DNA of 64,000 bases from Sphagnum compactum. Its lineage: Eukaryota > Bryophyta > Sphagnopsida > Sphagnales. Shown piece after piece: positions 26,288 to 37,605 of the stretch (positions within the stretch are counted from its first letter, which is position 1; every line of letters starts with the position of its first letter). The stretch spans positions 7,622,875 to 7,686,874 of the forward strand of contig OZ234495.1 in NCBI GenBank assembly GCA_965153455.1, written 5' to 3'. A program made the position numbers and the translations under genes. The notes beneath the pieces were generated by a model, which was not told the DNA's origin, did not search any database, and was given only the letters and a program-made list of their open reading frames with translations.

Positions 26288-26440
26288 CATCAAGGTCTGG
26301 GGTGGCAGATTCACGATTAAAAGACAATTCATGTTCAACAGACACATTCTGGTCACTATTACGAGTGTATGATCATCACTAGAAGTTTATGTCATGTGAT
26401 GTGGTCAAGAAAACGACATAATCTGCCATCCCAGACCTTA
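26288..26440. repeat. Inverted repeat, ~20-bp arms
   Basis: AAGGTCTGGGGTGGCAGATT (26291-26310) pairs with AATCTGCCATCCCAGACCTT (about 26419-26438) with one mismatch, separated by about 108 bp. Could be a fold-back element remnant. Confidence 0.6.
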
Positions 26441-26964
26441 ATGTAGGTGACAGGGATTTCACTGCACAAAAAACACCAATGCTACAAATAGTGGTACTCA
26501 CTTTAAATGAATTAACTTGGGAATTTTCTTTTTCATGCAGTCCAATTTAAACAAGAATGGAATCACACTGCACATGTACCCATCTGGCATTCTGCGACAG
26601 GATTGCACTAACAACACTTGACAAACTGCTAAAGTTACACACAGGGACAATCTACAGTTCTGGTAACAATGTGCCCATATAGTGCTGATAGGTTGTTGGC
26701 ACCTCTTGTTTTAGAGTGATTGCTGTAAGATCATCCACTAGCTTACTGCAATGACATACAGTCCCGGTTCATAATTGCATGCACATTGATTTGAGGCATT
26801 CACATGAGAAATGCCAACCTTTACTATGACGCCAAACTTTCCTATGGCACATGTATGTGGCTTACCCATCACAAGGAAATGCTGCAGTATGTCCATTCCT
26901 GTTGAAAATCTAACATTCACCCATAGGGGTTGTGCTCAGCCTCTTGTCTTTAAGCAATCCACTA

Positions 26965-29900
26965 CTACCCTTGTGGTGGCAGTGGTGAAACCAATTGGGG
27001 CGCATCGTTTGTTGACAATTTCTGCTTCAGTTCAAAAATCTCCACCTGAAAAGATATTGACAGCCTTCTTTTAGTTTCCAGATCATCCCTCTCAAAACAT
27101 GGAAGAATTTTGGAGCAATAAAAATGCACTTCTGTGCACTGCCCTCATGTCTACCAATTGCATCCTCATGACAATGTAGAATAATGGAACTCAGGTCAAG
27201 TCTCCTTCAAGAGCCAATCGGAAAGCTCCTCACGCTCTAAACTCTAAACCCTAAACCACCAATATATGGAGTAGTCCCAATGGCTTAGAGGCTGTGACTA
27301 AGTTGGAAACACTGAGAACATCATCCAGAGTGAGAGACACTGAGGAAATGAAAGTTTTTTGGTACCAAAAAGCCCAAGAGTTTTTCTCTGTACCTGTAAC
27401 TGAAATGCCCTTGAGCGTTCTCCTGCCAAAACCCCCCTTGTAGTTTGCAATTCCTGCAAAAAATTATGAATTGGAAGGTACCTAATTTATTAGATAGTTG
27501 AACTACAGGCATCAAGATGTGATAGGAGAAAATTGGAGTCTTCTGAGGTGGGTGGGTTTGCACATGATCGTGATTAAAGCTAAGGATTTGGTAGCTCTCA
27601 TCATGCTCAATGCAAATCAGGACTGTATCATACCTTCTGAGTATCCTCAACGACAGCTTTCAGAAAGGCAAGGTCATGTTCCAGGCGTAGATTTTCAGCA
27701 TGTACTACATTACAAAGGTTGTTGGAGTCTTCTTGTGCCTGTTCAGCAGCAGCTACGCGGTCCTTAAGCTCCTGCTCTGCCTCAAGTGCACTGGCCAACC
27801 GGAGCTCCATCTTTTGCTTGCTATTCAACACTGATGCCAAATTTTTCTCTGCCTCCTCTTTACCTCGGACTGCAGCTGCAAGCTCCCCCTCAGTGTGCTC
27901 ATTCTTGCGGACAGCAGCTGCCAGCTTCTTCTCAAATTTTCTTTGGATTCTGTTGATGAGGAAGGCCCGCTGGTCCACAGAATCAGCATCCTGAAGCTCC
28001 ATTAGGAGCTCAATGTCAGAATTTCCGTCAAGGGTGGTCCTAAAAGCTTCAGACAGATATCCATTGTTCCTTGAAGTGGGTGTGTTTGCATTTGCCTCAC
28101 TTGCACTTGACCTTCTTCTTGCAGATCCGGTTTGTTCGGAGCTATCAAACACCATAGCTTCAAGTGAAGACTGTGTCCTACTGGAAGAATTTGTAAGCCT
28201 TTTCATCTTCTTCATATTGCTTGATTTTGGGGATGCCAATGCAGTTGCAGCTTCACCAAATGTGTTTTCTGCATCTCGGTACTGCGCTTCCGAAACATTG
28301 ACACAAAGGCAAACAACTCATGATCAAGAACTTGTTTTAGCTCACACCAATCTTCTTCTTCTCTCTGCCAGAAGCAGTAGCCATTTGTGCACACCCATCA
28401 CTTCTTCATAGCCCATTTCAGTTAGCGCACTACTTACCTTAGAGTCCTGTGAAGGTGTACTCATAAGTGACGAGCTTCCTTCCATTGATTTAGATGATGC
28501 ATCCCGTCGCCGAATGCTGGTCTCTTTTGCTGCTGCTGCTGCTGTGTGCATGAGTGAAAACCGCTTCCGGAGAGGAATCAGACCAGAGATGGACATATCT
28601 TCCATTGCTTGGAAAGGTGATGAATGGTGGTGGTGGTTGTGGTGATCAATCACAGGCAATTGTTGTTGTGTTTTAGAGACTTTGACACAAGCACATGGTA
28701 TTCCTGCTCCCCTCAAAGACGAGTATGGCACTACACTGGCTGCTGCTGCTGCTGCACTACCCCGACTCTCACTCAATTCTGCTGCTAATCCTGAACTACT
28801 AGTCCTTGGAGGACTTGATGGTGTCAAATACTCTGATGGTGGAATGTACAGCACTTGCACCTGTGCACAGGTCATCATGATTCTGTAATGTTAAATCTCA
28901 TGACTTCCCAGAGTCAACAATGGAAAGAAAACAAGACATGAAACTGGCAGTTTCATCAGGAAAAAGACAAGGGAGGATAGAAAAAGGATTACCTCATTTG
29001 AGGCCTTGTTTCCATGTCCTCCAAAAGCAATAAGGAATACTTTGCCCTTACGCTGAAATGGCACCAAACTCAAACCCTGCCAGTAGTTCCCTCAGTAGAT
29101 TCAGAACCAAAGACAGACTCAAACTCTAATCTGTATTATCAAGAGTTAGTGAAATTTAGACATTTTTATCTTCAATCGAATGTTCACTGCAGCTTCGAAA
29201 CTGAAAATGATAAATCAATGAGATTTGAGATCAAAAATTCCACATGAACATTTTGAAGGTAACCAAGCCATTGTCTCTGTTTCCAGCAAAACCAAAATTA
29301 ACATGACAAGAATGAATAATGGATGCGGCCGTAACTTTATGAGTGTCACTCACAAAGTATCATACCATACCTTCAGGGAACTTAGTTTGTTTATCCACAT
29401 CCAGGAGGAGTCAGAGTCAAAACATGATCCAAAAAAACAAGCACTTGAGAGTGAGTATTTGAGGAGACCTGGTTGGCAAGAACTGAGTTAGGAGGTGCAA
29501 TAGCTGCAATTGACCAGGTCATCTTTGCAATGTCCAACACCAGGCTGTCTAAGACACCTGCAACACCTCCAACATTCATCCTCATATAAGCACTCACACA
29601 GATACTAACACCGCATGTCAATCCTAGAAAACCCTAAACCCTAAATCCCAATCTTGAACCAAAACTGTTGCATCCATTAAAGGCCATAACTTGGAACCTT
29701 GTGGTGGGTAGATACACTGTCTTGTTACTCTGACATCTACTTGGGTACCTATTCTTGATGTTTGATGACCAAATTGATCTCTTCATCCAGTTGGGGGTTT
29801 GAGCTGAAATGCAACAAAAAAACTACATAGTGAAAAATAAATAAATAAAAAAAATTGTTTGCAGAGAGATAAGGCAGAAATGTACCAAACCCACGAGATT

Positions 29901-32900
29901 CTCCGCCAACAATGTACCATTTATCACCAACCAATACACCAGCATGCCCGGCCCTAGGAGATGGAGATGCACCTTTGCTTTTTAACCTAGACCATTCCAT
30001 CTATCAATCACGAAAAAGCACAAATTTCCATGTTTAGAAAGCTGCTCCACCTCTACCATCTTAGTCTCACTCTGTGTTTAAGTTTACAAAGTAAAGATTA
30101 GCCTTCCACATTGACAAAGTGAGAGAAGGTATGCAAATTTGCTAGAAATGCATGGTAGGATGAAGCAAGCATGAAACAACCCTTTTAGCATCCAAATCTA
30201 GATTGATTATATGGATGAAAAATCCCTCACCGTCTCAAAGTCAAGAGCATAAATGTCATTTAGTGGCTTGGACTTGGACGCTCCCCCAAAAAGTAACAGA
30301 AATCGATCATCATACATAGCAGCAACATGCTTGGAACGTGGTGAAGGACCTGTACCTCTGCACTAGTCCAGACCCACAATGCCAGTATAAAATCCATTCT
30401 TCAGAGTCTGATGAGAACCTGAACTCAGGATGTCCAATGTAGAGAAAAGCACTAGGGTGAAAGCAGCAAGGTGGGTAGTTGGTGCACTGACGTGGTGTGA
30501 AGTGGTAGCCACATGAGTGACTTGAGGTCAAGAATGTGCAGGTCATTCATTTTGTGTCCCTTTGAGTCCTCACCTCCAAACATAATTAATATACTCCCTG
30601 CTCGTGTCACACTTTGCCCACTCCGTGCTGCCTGAAGCAAAATGTCCTCCTTGGCAATCAGATTAAGCAATGGCATATTAAAACCCACCACTACCATGCA
30701 GGGGGGTTAGGGAGAAATAATAATGAGCGGAGGAATAGCTCAAATGGGTAATGAATGGATAATCTAGAAAAGTGGCCCAAGAGTTCAAATTGTGCCAGTC
30801 CTGAGCATGTGATGTACCGGAATTTCTCCTTTTGCTGCAATTTTAGTCCAAAGGTGGGTTTGCAGATCAAAAGACCAAACTGCCAACACCAAGCGGGAGT
30901 CAGTACTCCCCATTTTGTAAGAAAAAAAAACCATCAAACATGCATCACACCTTGATGACAGCTGTTCCAAATTCTTCACAAGCAGACAATGTGAAGGTCA
31001 GGGAAACAGAAAAATGCTGGGTGAGTTGAAACAATTGAGTGTAAGAATTGCACAAATTGATTAACAGCCATATATATACCTGCAGTTTGGTCACCAATCG
31101 GGTCCATGTCTCCAGCAACCAAGAGAACTGTTTTGCCCCAAGATATCTGAAATCATCACCAATTGCCCAGAAGAAGAACACTTAAAAAAAGGCTGCAGTA
31201 ACATGTCATCTTCAACTCTCGGAAACCTGCCCTAAACTTGAGCAATGCATGGGATCTACTTCTTTCTGTCCATCTGAAATAAGCCTTTTCAGATTTAAGC
31301 CACTCCACCATTTTTGTTTGCTCATCAAAATGTCCATTTTTTACTATGAAGAAAGTCCTTTTTGTCTCACCATACTATGGCCCTTGCATGCAGGCAATCG
31401 TTGTCGTCTTACAGATTTGGGCATCCCTCCTTGTGTGGGTGTTGAGGGGCCAGCTTCCACTATGCCCGACCACATCATTTTGCCAAGGTGTAAAATCTGA
31501 TTTGCAAAATTCACTGATAAGCAAGTTAGGTTTTTCCTCGGGATCAGTCACCACACAAACAAAGCCTTGAGGGACATGACACCCCCCCCAAGCCATCATA
31601 CAGGAAAGATTTAGGGTAGAATAGAACCTCTGATTCGATCAGTAGAATAGTTTTTGCAGTAAAAAGTTAGAAGCAAAGGTGTGTTGTTTGAGAAGTAACC
31701 TGCACATCATTTGTGGATCCAGAGGCAGTGTTTCCACCTGTGACAAGCATCTTGCGCCCCACAATTGTTGCCGCATGCTGCCCCCATGCATTAAACCTGT
31801 TATTTCTTGGGGCACTTTGCATGAACATCTTCTTCTTTACTAAGTTCAAGTCATGGGTTCAAATATTTTTTTGAAATGTTGCTTGACAGCTTTAAATGGA
31901 TGTCAATTGTACCAACAAAGTAAGCCCCCATTGGAAACAGGTACCTATAGAGAGACCTTTTGTCAACCACCCAAGAAGAGAGAAGTCAGGCTCTAATAAG
32001 GGCTTTGAGTTAACAAACATACTCAGGAAAAACTCTCTCACAAGACTGACAGTAATGGGCGGGAAAAAACTTGGCCACATGATGGTGGGTAGACTCAACA
32101 ATACCGAAAAGAGAAAGAGAAAACTAAAAAAGAATGCCAAGAAGAAAGAAGGAGAACATTGAGAAAGGGAAACGGACACACAGAGAAGAAAGAAGAACAT
32201 CAAGAGCAAATCCAGAATTAGTGAAGCAAATAGATTTGACAAAGAAAAATTGCATATATTGAATTGGAACTGAAGATGGATTCATGGGTATGTTAGGTTT
32301 TTTTTGCTGGGGGTTTAGGGTGTGGGAATTGTGTGCAAGAAGAGAACAGAGAAAATCTGGTTATGGAAGAGGAAAGCTCACATAGGATCGGGGTTCAGGT
32401 TTTTTGCCATGAGGATGGACAGCAGTCCAGACTAGATGCTCATTCACATTCTCAAACCTGGTTTCCAAACTCGCAGCTTGTGCCATAGCAGTTGCTGTTG
32501 GAGTATGATGGCGGGTTGGTGTCCTCATAGCACTAGGAGAGGGTGTAGTGGCATTGCTGAAAACCTCCTCCTGCAGCTTACACAAAGCCCAAATAGGTCT
32601 TGAGTTTGCACTCCTATTGCAGCCACAGCAGCTTGTACCCTAGTCCAGCTGAGATGGGTACAAGCTTGAAGAAGCAGAAGAAGAACACTAGAGCTTCATC
32701 ATGCCTGGGAGGATAAAAGAATGCATCCAGCTAGCCCCAGCCCCAGCCAGCCTTTGGCATAGAATCTAACACTACAATGTGTCAAGTCTCAGACAAGCAG
32801 CTCTCACACATTGTGAGGGATGAAGAAGAACCAGAACCAGAACCAGAAGAGAAGGGGCAGCTTGTAACTTACTCTTGCAAACTGCAGCTGTGTTTTTGTC

Positions 32901-33580
32901 CTACTTGAGGGACTGACAAACCCATGATCAGCTCCATACCGCAACTTCTTCTCCTCTCTCATCATCACTTTCTTCTTACTTGATGAAGAAGAAGGTGCAT
33001 CCTCCTCTTCTTCCTCCTCCTTTTTCCTATTCCGTACCCTCTCTAGAACAGAGCTACCATCCATCACTAACCTGCTCCTGAGCTCCGGATAATAACTAGA
33101 ATTTTCTTCTTCTTGGTCTGCCATGAGCTTCCCATTTGGCATTCCTCCTCCCAGCTGATGATGGGCCGGGGATCTAGTTTCAGGAATAGCAGCTACAGGG
33201 CCGCTAGTCCTCCTGGTCCGCTCCATATCCTTCATCTCTGGAATCCCTACCGTTTCTTTACTGCTGTGAAGATCAGGAGATGGTTGAGTAAAAGGACATT
33301 GCAGATGGACAGCATTCTCCTCCATCCGCCTGCCGCTTGCACCCAAGATCCCAACTCTTCTCATCTTCTTCTTCTTCTTCTGCTTCTCTCCATGAACAAC
33401 TTCCGAAGCTCCAAAATTCCCACCCTTTTTCTCCTTTCTCAAATAGCCAGAAAACCCACTTGGGAATCCATCCCTAGCAGCACTTCTTCCACCACCACCA
33501 CCACCACCACCTTCCTTTCTACCGTCTGCATCATCTGCACCTCCACCTACCTGCTGTTGTTGTTTTTCAGCATCCTCCAT
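26965..33580 (-). CDS. Kelch-repeat coiled-coil protein, 15 exons (At5g04420-like)
   Basis: Minus-strand exons: 33580-32873, 32570-32382, ~31796-31700, 31496-31371, 31146-31080, 30879-30818, 30631-30492, 30357-30231, 30000-29886, 29557-29469, 29076-28993, 28860-28438, 28281-27634, 27453-27394, 27045-26965; about 1000 residues. An N-terminal ~236-residue low-complexity region with Gly, Lys and Glu tracts is followed by a kelch propeller (MLVTGGNTASG, VLLVAGDMDP, LIMFGGEDSKG, LLLFGGASKSKP, WYIVGGESRGF, FLIAFGGHGN). Then come a His/Ser/Ala-rich linker and a long coiled coil ending RGVLAGERSRAFQLQ. This matches the plant kelch family often annotated as galactose-oxidase-like or acyl-CoA-binding-domain-like; I see no ACB domain and the function is not established. 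The start is the first ATG (MEDAEK). The exon 2/3 junction does not close in frame with the best-looking acceptor; all other junctions do. Confidence 0.85.
30724..30797 (+). mobile_element. Possible tRNA-derived SINE fragment in kelch intron
   Basis: TAGCTCAAATGGG (30736-30748) resembles a Pol III A box and GAGTTCAAATTG (30781-30792) a B box, at tRNA-like spacing and in tRNA order. The B box deviates at its last position. The fragment lies in the intron between exons 6 and 7, antisense to the gene. Confidence 0.4.
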
Positions 33581-33729
33581 AGCTCCCAGAGTTTTTGTTT
33601 CTTGGGTTTTTGGGGGGGAGGGGGTTTTTTTTTGGGGCGTTTGGGGTATCAAATGTGCAACATTTTCTTTGTGTGTCTACACTATTTCTAGTGGCCAAGA
33701 AAAACACCCAGAGTAGTTTTTTAGAAGCA

Positions 33730-33775
33730 GCAGCAAGGGAGAGAGAGACAAGAGAGAGACAGAGAGAGTCTGAAG
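33730..33775. promoter_or_regulatory. GA-rich tract in the kelch gene 5' region
   Basis: Imperfect GAGAGA repeats about 150-200 bp upstream of the minus-strand kelch start codon. Such tracts are typical of plant 5' UTRs/core promoters and can bind BPC/GAGA-binding proteins. Role inferred from position only. Confidence 0.5.
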
Positions 33776-33829
33776 GTGGTACTGCTGCTGCTCTTCTCTA
33801 CTAAGTCTAATCTACAACTCTACTAAAAC

Positions 33830-35916
33830 ACCCACATTTGGCAATGCACAAGAGTGTGTGACCCAAAAACAAGAAGGAAAAAGATTCAAGAAACAAAATG
33901 GGTGATGATGAAGAAGAAGAAGATGATGGAGAAGAACAAGAAGATGTAGATCTCCAAGTTTACAATGATGGAGCTGCTGCTGCTGCTGCTGCCTGCTGGG
34001 CTACAAACTCCCCTCTTCCTCCAACTACAAAAGCACAAGAGAACAAAAAGAAAGGAGAGAAAGAAAGGAAGAAAGGAGCTCCAAGGTTAAGTAAAAGAAA
34101 AAGCAAAAGCAAAAGAAAAAAGAAAAGAAAAAGAAAAACCAAAGGGACCTACTATTCATTCACTCAGAAACTCATGTTAAAAAAAAGAAATGGCAGGGGT
34201 ATCTATATATATATAGGTATCCCAGTGTTTTGGGCTGATATTCGGTTTGAAAATACCCTCCGGTTCTTTGGAATTTACCATTTTCAGAGTCAGAAGAGAA
34301 CTGCTGGTTCCCGAGGGGATTTTTTTTTTTAATGATTAAAATTTTTGGAAACTGAGAACCGTCGGGTTCGGTTATTTCAAACCGTCGTGGCTGTCTATAC
34401 ATGGGGAGCTTTGGCGCTTGATTTTTTGAGAACCGTGATTATATGCGGGGAACTTCGGGTGGCTCGATTTTTCTGAGAACCGTGGTTTTAATGAACCTTC
34501 GTAATTTTTCTTTGATTTTGTGATGTAGACAAACTGGCAATCGGCAACAAGAAGATTTAGCCAAAATTGGCTATAGACCAGATATGAGACCGAGAGCAGC
34601 ACGATATAAGAAAAATCGTCTTATATTTTGGCTACCTTTTGGAACATGTTGTAAAAGGTTAGTTAGTTTCATGGTCCGGTTCTTATGCTAGTTCTATCAA
34701 AAAGTGCTGCTTCAGGTTTGTGACATAACAACTTAGAATTTAAATTATTAATTACTAATTAATTAAAACAAATAAATAATTAAATAAATTACCCAACAAG
34801 AGAACAAGAGAGAAAAAAATTAAAATTAAAAAATTAAAAAAAATCAAAGTCCAAACAAAAGATAACACCTAAACATCACAAAATGCACAATGGGGAGCCT
34901 TATGAGAAAAAATTCAAGTAACTTAAAACATAAACCCATCACCAACAACACAAAGCAAATCGTGCAAAGAAATGGGCCAAAAAACATGAAAAAACACCAA
35001 AGCCTAGAAGAGACCTCTCTTGTTGTTATTTAATATGTGGCCAATTGGGAAAAGCTTCTTAGGTTCATACCCACGGTTCTAAATAATAATCAAAGAATTA
35101 GTAGTAGTTTTGGTACATAATATTTCAAACTTCTCAAGAAAAAACTCGAATACATCAAAACAAGTTTTTGCCTATGAACTAAGTCTTTCAAAGTTGGTTC
35201 CCTTTTTTTTTCCTTTTTTTCTTTTCTTTTCTAAAAATAAAATTTATGAGACCCAACTGGGTCTTTGAGAATTGTGAAGTAAATAGTAACCAGAACTGGT
35301 GATTCTTCTTTCATACTCTTTTTTTTTTTTCTTTTTTTTTCCCCTTTCAACAAATTGGAACTGGTAGTAGTTTTCTAGGCAGTTATTTGATTTTTTCAGA
35401 AATTTGTGATTATTTATCAAAATCAGGTATTATTTGATTTTTTATAACCGAGGTTATGAATCAATTGGGTTTAAATAATTAAATAATCAAGTTCCAAGAG
35501 TATTAAAAGGGTTTTATTTTATGTATTTTTCAAAAAATTCATATCTAGTATGTAGCCAAATTATTTTCTGGATGATCATCACTTTGGCTTTACATCACAA
35601 AATCCTAAAAAAAGAAAAACCCTGGTGGATTAATTACACAAAACCTAATCTTTTTTCTTTTTGAGTTTTGCACTAGACTAGTCTATATAGTCTCTAGACG
35701 ACTCAAAATGAAATGTCAGGAAAACGTTCACTAACAAGATCACTAGAGACAGTCATTAATGAATGCTTTGTAAGTTTGTTGATTAGACAGAATTTTGGAT
35801 GAGGAGAAGTAATGGAATCCCAAGTGTTTTAGTAAGTTAAGTCAAGTAAGTACAACTTCAAGAGAGATCCAAAAATTCAAACATCAGCAGAAAACACCAG
35901 AAAATGTATGTACTTT
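33830..35916. other. Kelch gene upstream flank, then AT-rich DNA
   Basis: 33900-34150 is low-complexity GAA/AAAG-rich sequence giving an acidic-then-lysine-rich open frame I do not trust. The phrase GAGAACCGT recurs between 34350 and 34480. The rest is AT-rich with no gene seen. Confidence 0.5.
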
Positions 35917-36245
35917 GAAAGGATATTATGTTTAGATTCATTATAGAGTATAGTAGCTTTAATTAGGGATTTAATAATTATAATAATAGTTATTAATATA
36001 ATAATATTATTAATATAATAATAGGTCTATTTTTGTTATATGAGGATTTTTGAAAGATGATAATATTTGGCTTATGTTGAAACTTGAAATTAGTTATTAT
36101 AGAGTTATTATACTAGCTTGAAGGATTTTGGTTTCTTGTAAGAGGATTTTTTTTATAAAAAGATTATATTTTTTTGCATCTTGAAATATTATGAATTTCC
36201 CTAATTCTTCTTTTTTTGCCTTTTAAGATACCTTTTTAATGTAAA
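35917..36245 (+). repeat. Dispersed repeat, copy A (inverted partner at 61560-61815)
   Basis: Matches the reverse complement of 61560-61815 over its whole length, with blocks such as GATTCATTATAGAGTATAGT, GAGGATTTTTGAAAGATGAT and AAAAGATTATATTTTT. This copy also carries an extra TAATAATAT-rich insertion near 35970-36020. Confidence 0.88.
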
Positions 36246-36279
36246 AATGGCAAGGTCATAGTGTGACTCCCCTAAACAT

Positions 36280-36480
36280 GGACCTAAAAGGAAGGGCCCC
36301 ATTTTTTAAGGGGCCAGTGGGGTTTAGATTCTTCCATGGATTTTGGGTGTTCCCACCCTGTTTTCTAGTGTGTTCTCCAAGTTCCCATTTGTTCCCTAAT
36401 CAGTTCCCAATAGCATTACACACTTTTATCCCATATGCTTTCTTTGCCCAAAATTCCACACCCTTGTAACCACCTGTATT
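36280..36480 (+). repeat. Duplicated segment, copy A (copy B at 37405-37605)
   Basis: The two copies share GTTCCCACC.TGTT, GTTCCCAT.TGTTCC, AATAGCAT and ACACTTTTATCCCATATG in the same order about 1.1 kb apart. Copy A holds a 68-codon open frame without family similarity. Confidence 0.75.
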
Positions 36481-36785
36481 AGAAGCAATGGGGTACTTAC
36501 TCCCAGTGCAAATTTGTACTTCATACTTTGATGATTAGTAAATAAATAGGGTAGCTGGTGTGTTTGTGTGTGCTTTCAATCCCAAGGAGATCAAGGTTGT
36601 TATCATCAATTGCAATACCACTTTAGGCTAGTCACTCATCATAATAATATGTTTGAAAAGTATATTAACCAAGTTCCTAAATCAATCCTTAGGCCCAAAA
36701 GTGCTTCTTTTTATGTAATATAACTTTTTTTTCCCCTTGAAATTTGTGCCTAGCTAGCTTTTCTTTTTTCCTTCAGGTGGTAGTA

Positions 36786-37150
36786 CTTTGTAACTTTGTT
36801 GTAATTCCATATCCTAAGTACTTATCACTAATGGATGGAGCTTGGGATGGATCCCAAAGAGTTGAAACTTGAATACTACTTTGTAACTTTGTTGTAATTA
36901 TTCTATATCCTAAGTACTTATCACTAATGGACTTGGGATGGATCCCAAAGAGTTGAAACTTGAATACTACTTTGTAACTTTGTTGTAGTTCTATATCCTA
37001 AGTACTTATCACTAATGGATGGAGCTTGGGATGGATCCCAAAGAGTTGAAACTTGAATACTACTTTGTAACTTTGTTGTAGTTCTATATATCCTAAGTAC
37101 TTATCACTAATGGACTTGGGATGGATCCCAAAGAGTTGGAAACTTGAATA
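36786..37150 (+). repeat. Tandem repeat, four ~85-103-bp units
   Basis: Each unit runs from TACTTTGTAACTTTGTTGTA through CTAAGTACTTATCACTAATG to TTGGGATGGATCCCAAAGAG, with GAAACTTGAATACTA at the join. Units alternate between forms with and without an extra GATGGAG block, implying a two-unit higher-order duplication. Confidence 0.92.
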
Positions 37151-37404
37151 CTATTGACCTAGACCAACAAGTTTGGACACCTCAATGCTCATGTCCACAA
37201 CATGTGTTGTTTATTGTTTCTAGGTCAAAATGAGTTGATGACGTTCTTGATGCCCAAGTAGTGGGTAGTTAGTAGTAATAAAAAGTTCCCCACTCTTGGA
37301 GTTGTTGGGAAGAGGTATTATTTATTACCCCAGGCCAAAAAGGTTTCTAATTTTTAGGAATACTAGGAATATCATGGAGCCAATGACACACAAGCTCAAC
37401 ATGC

Positions 37405-37605
37405 ACTAGGAGGGGCCCAGTTTCCCTTTTTTGGGGGGAGTAGGTGGGGTAGATTTATTTTGGATATTTTTTAATGTTCCCACCATGTTCCCAATGAAGT
37501 TCATAAGTTCCCATGTGTTCCTCAAGCTTTTAGGGAATAGCATCACACTTTTATCCCATATGGTTGGCCCCACATTTTAACCCATTGTAACCTATTTATA
37601 GCTAG
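37405..37605 (+). repeat. Duplicated segment, copy B
   Basis: Direct copy of 36280-36480 (shared ACACTTTTATCCCATATG and neighbouring blocks). The four-unit tandem array lies between the two copies. Confidence 0.72.

Larger units (their letters stand above)
19523..26960. other. Long AT-rich gene-poor stretch
   Basis: No intact gene recognised. It holds a (GTA)n microsatellite near 19697-19722, the interstitial telomere repeat at 20101, and two coding-like but unassignable open frames: 22412-22639 (FWIVMNDEYDGDGTKDDN) and 23556-23816 (FQDPYGLSTHIFLIPCGRKF). These two may be transposon or gene debris. Confidence 0.5.

Noticed and set aside
27719-28411. Plus-strand frames of 91-132 codons
   Set aside because: Shadows of kelch/coiled-coil exons 12-13 on the minus strand.
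32048-32070. E2F-like GGCGGGAAAA motif
   Set aside because: Good consensus but inside a kelch intron, away from any promoter.
33898-34332. 145-codon plus-strand frame with acidic and lysine-rich tracts
   Set aside because: Made of GAA/GAAAAG low-complexity DNA in the upstream flank of the minus-strand kelch gene; no domain or gene context.
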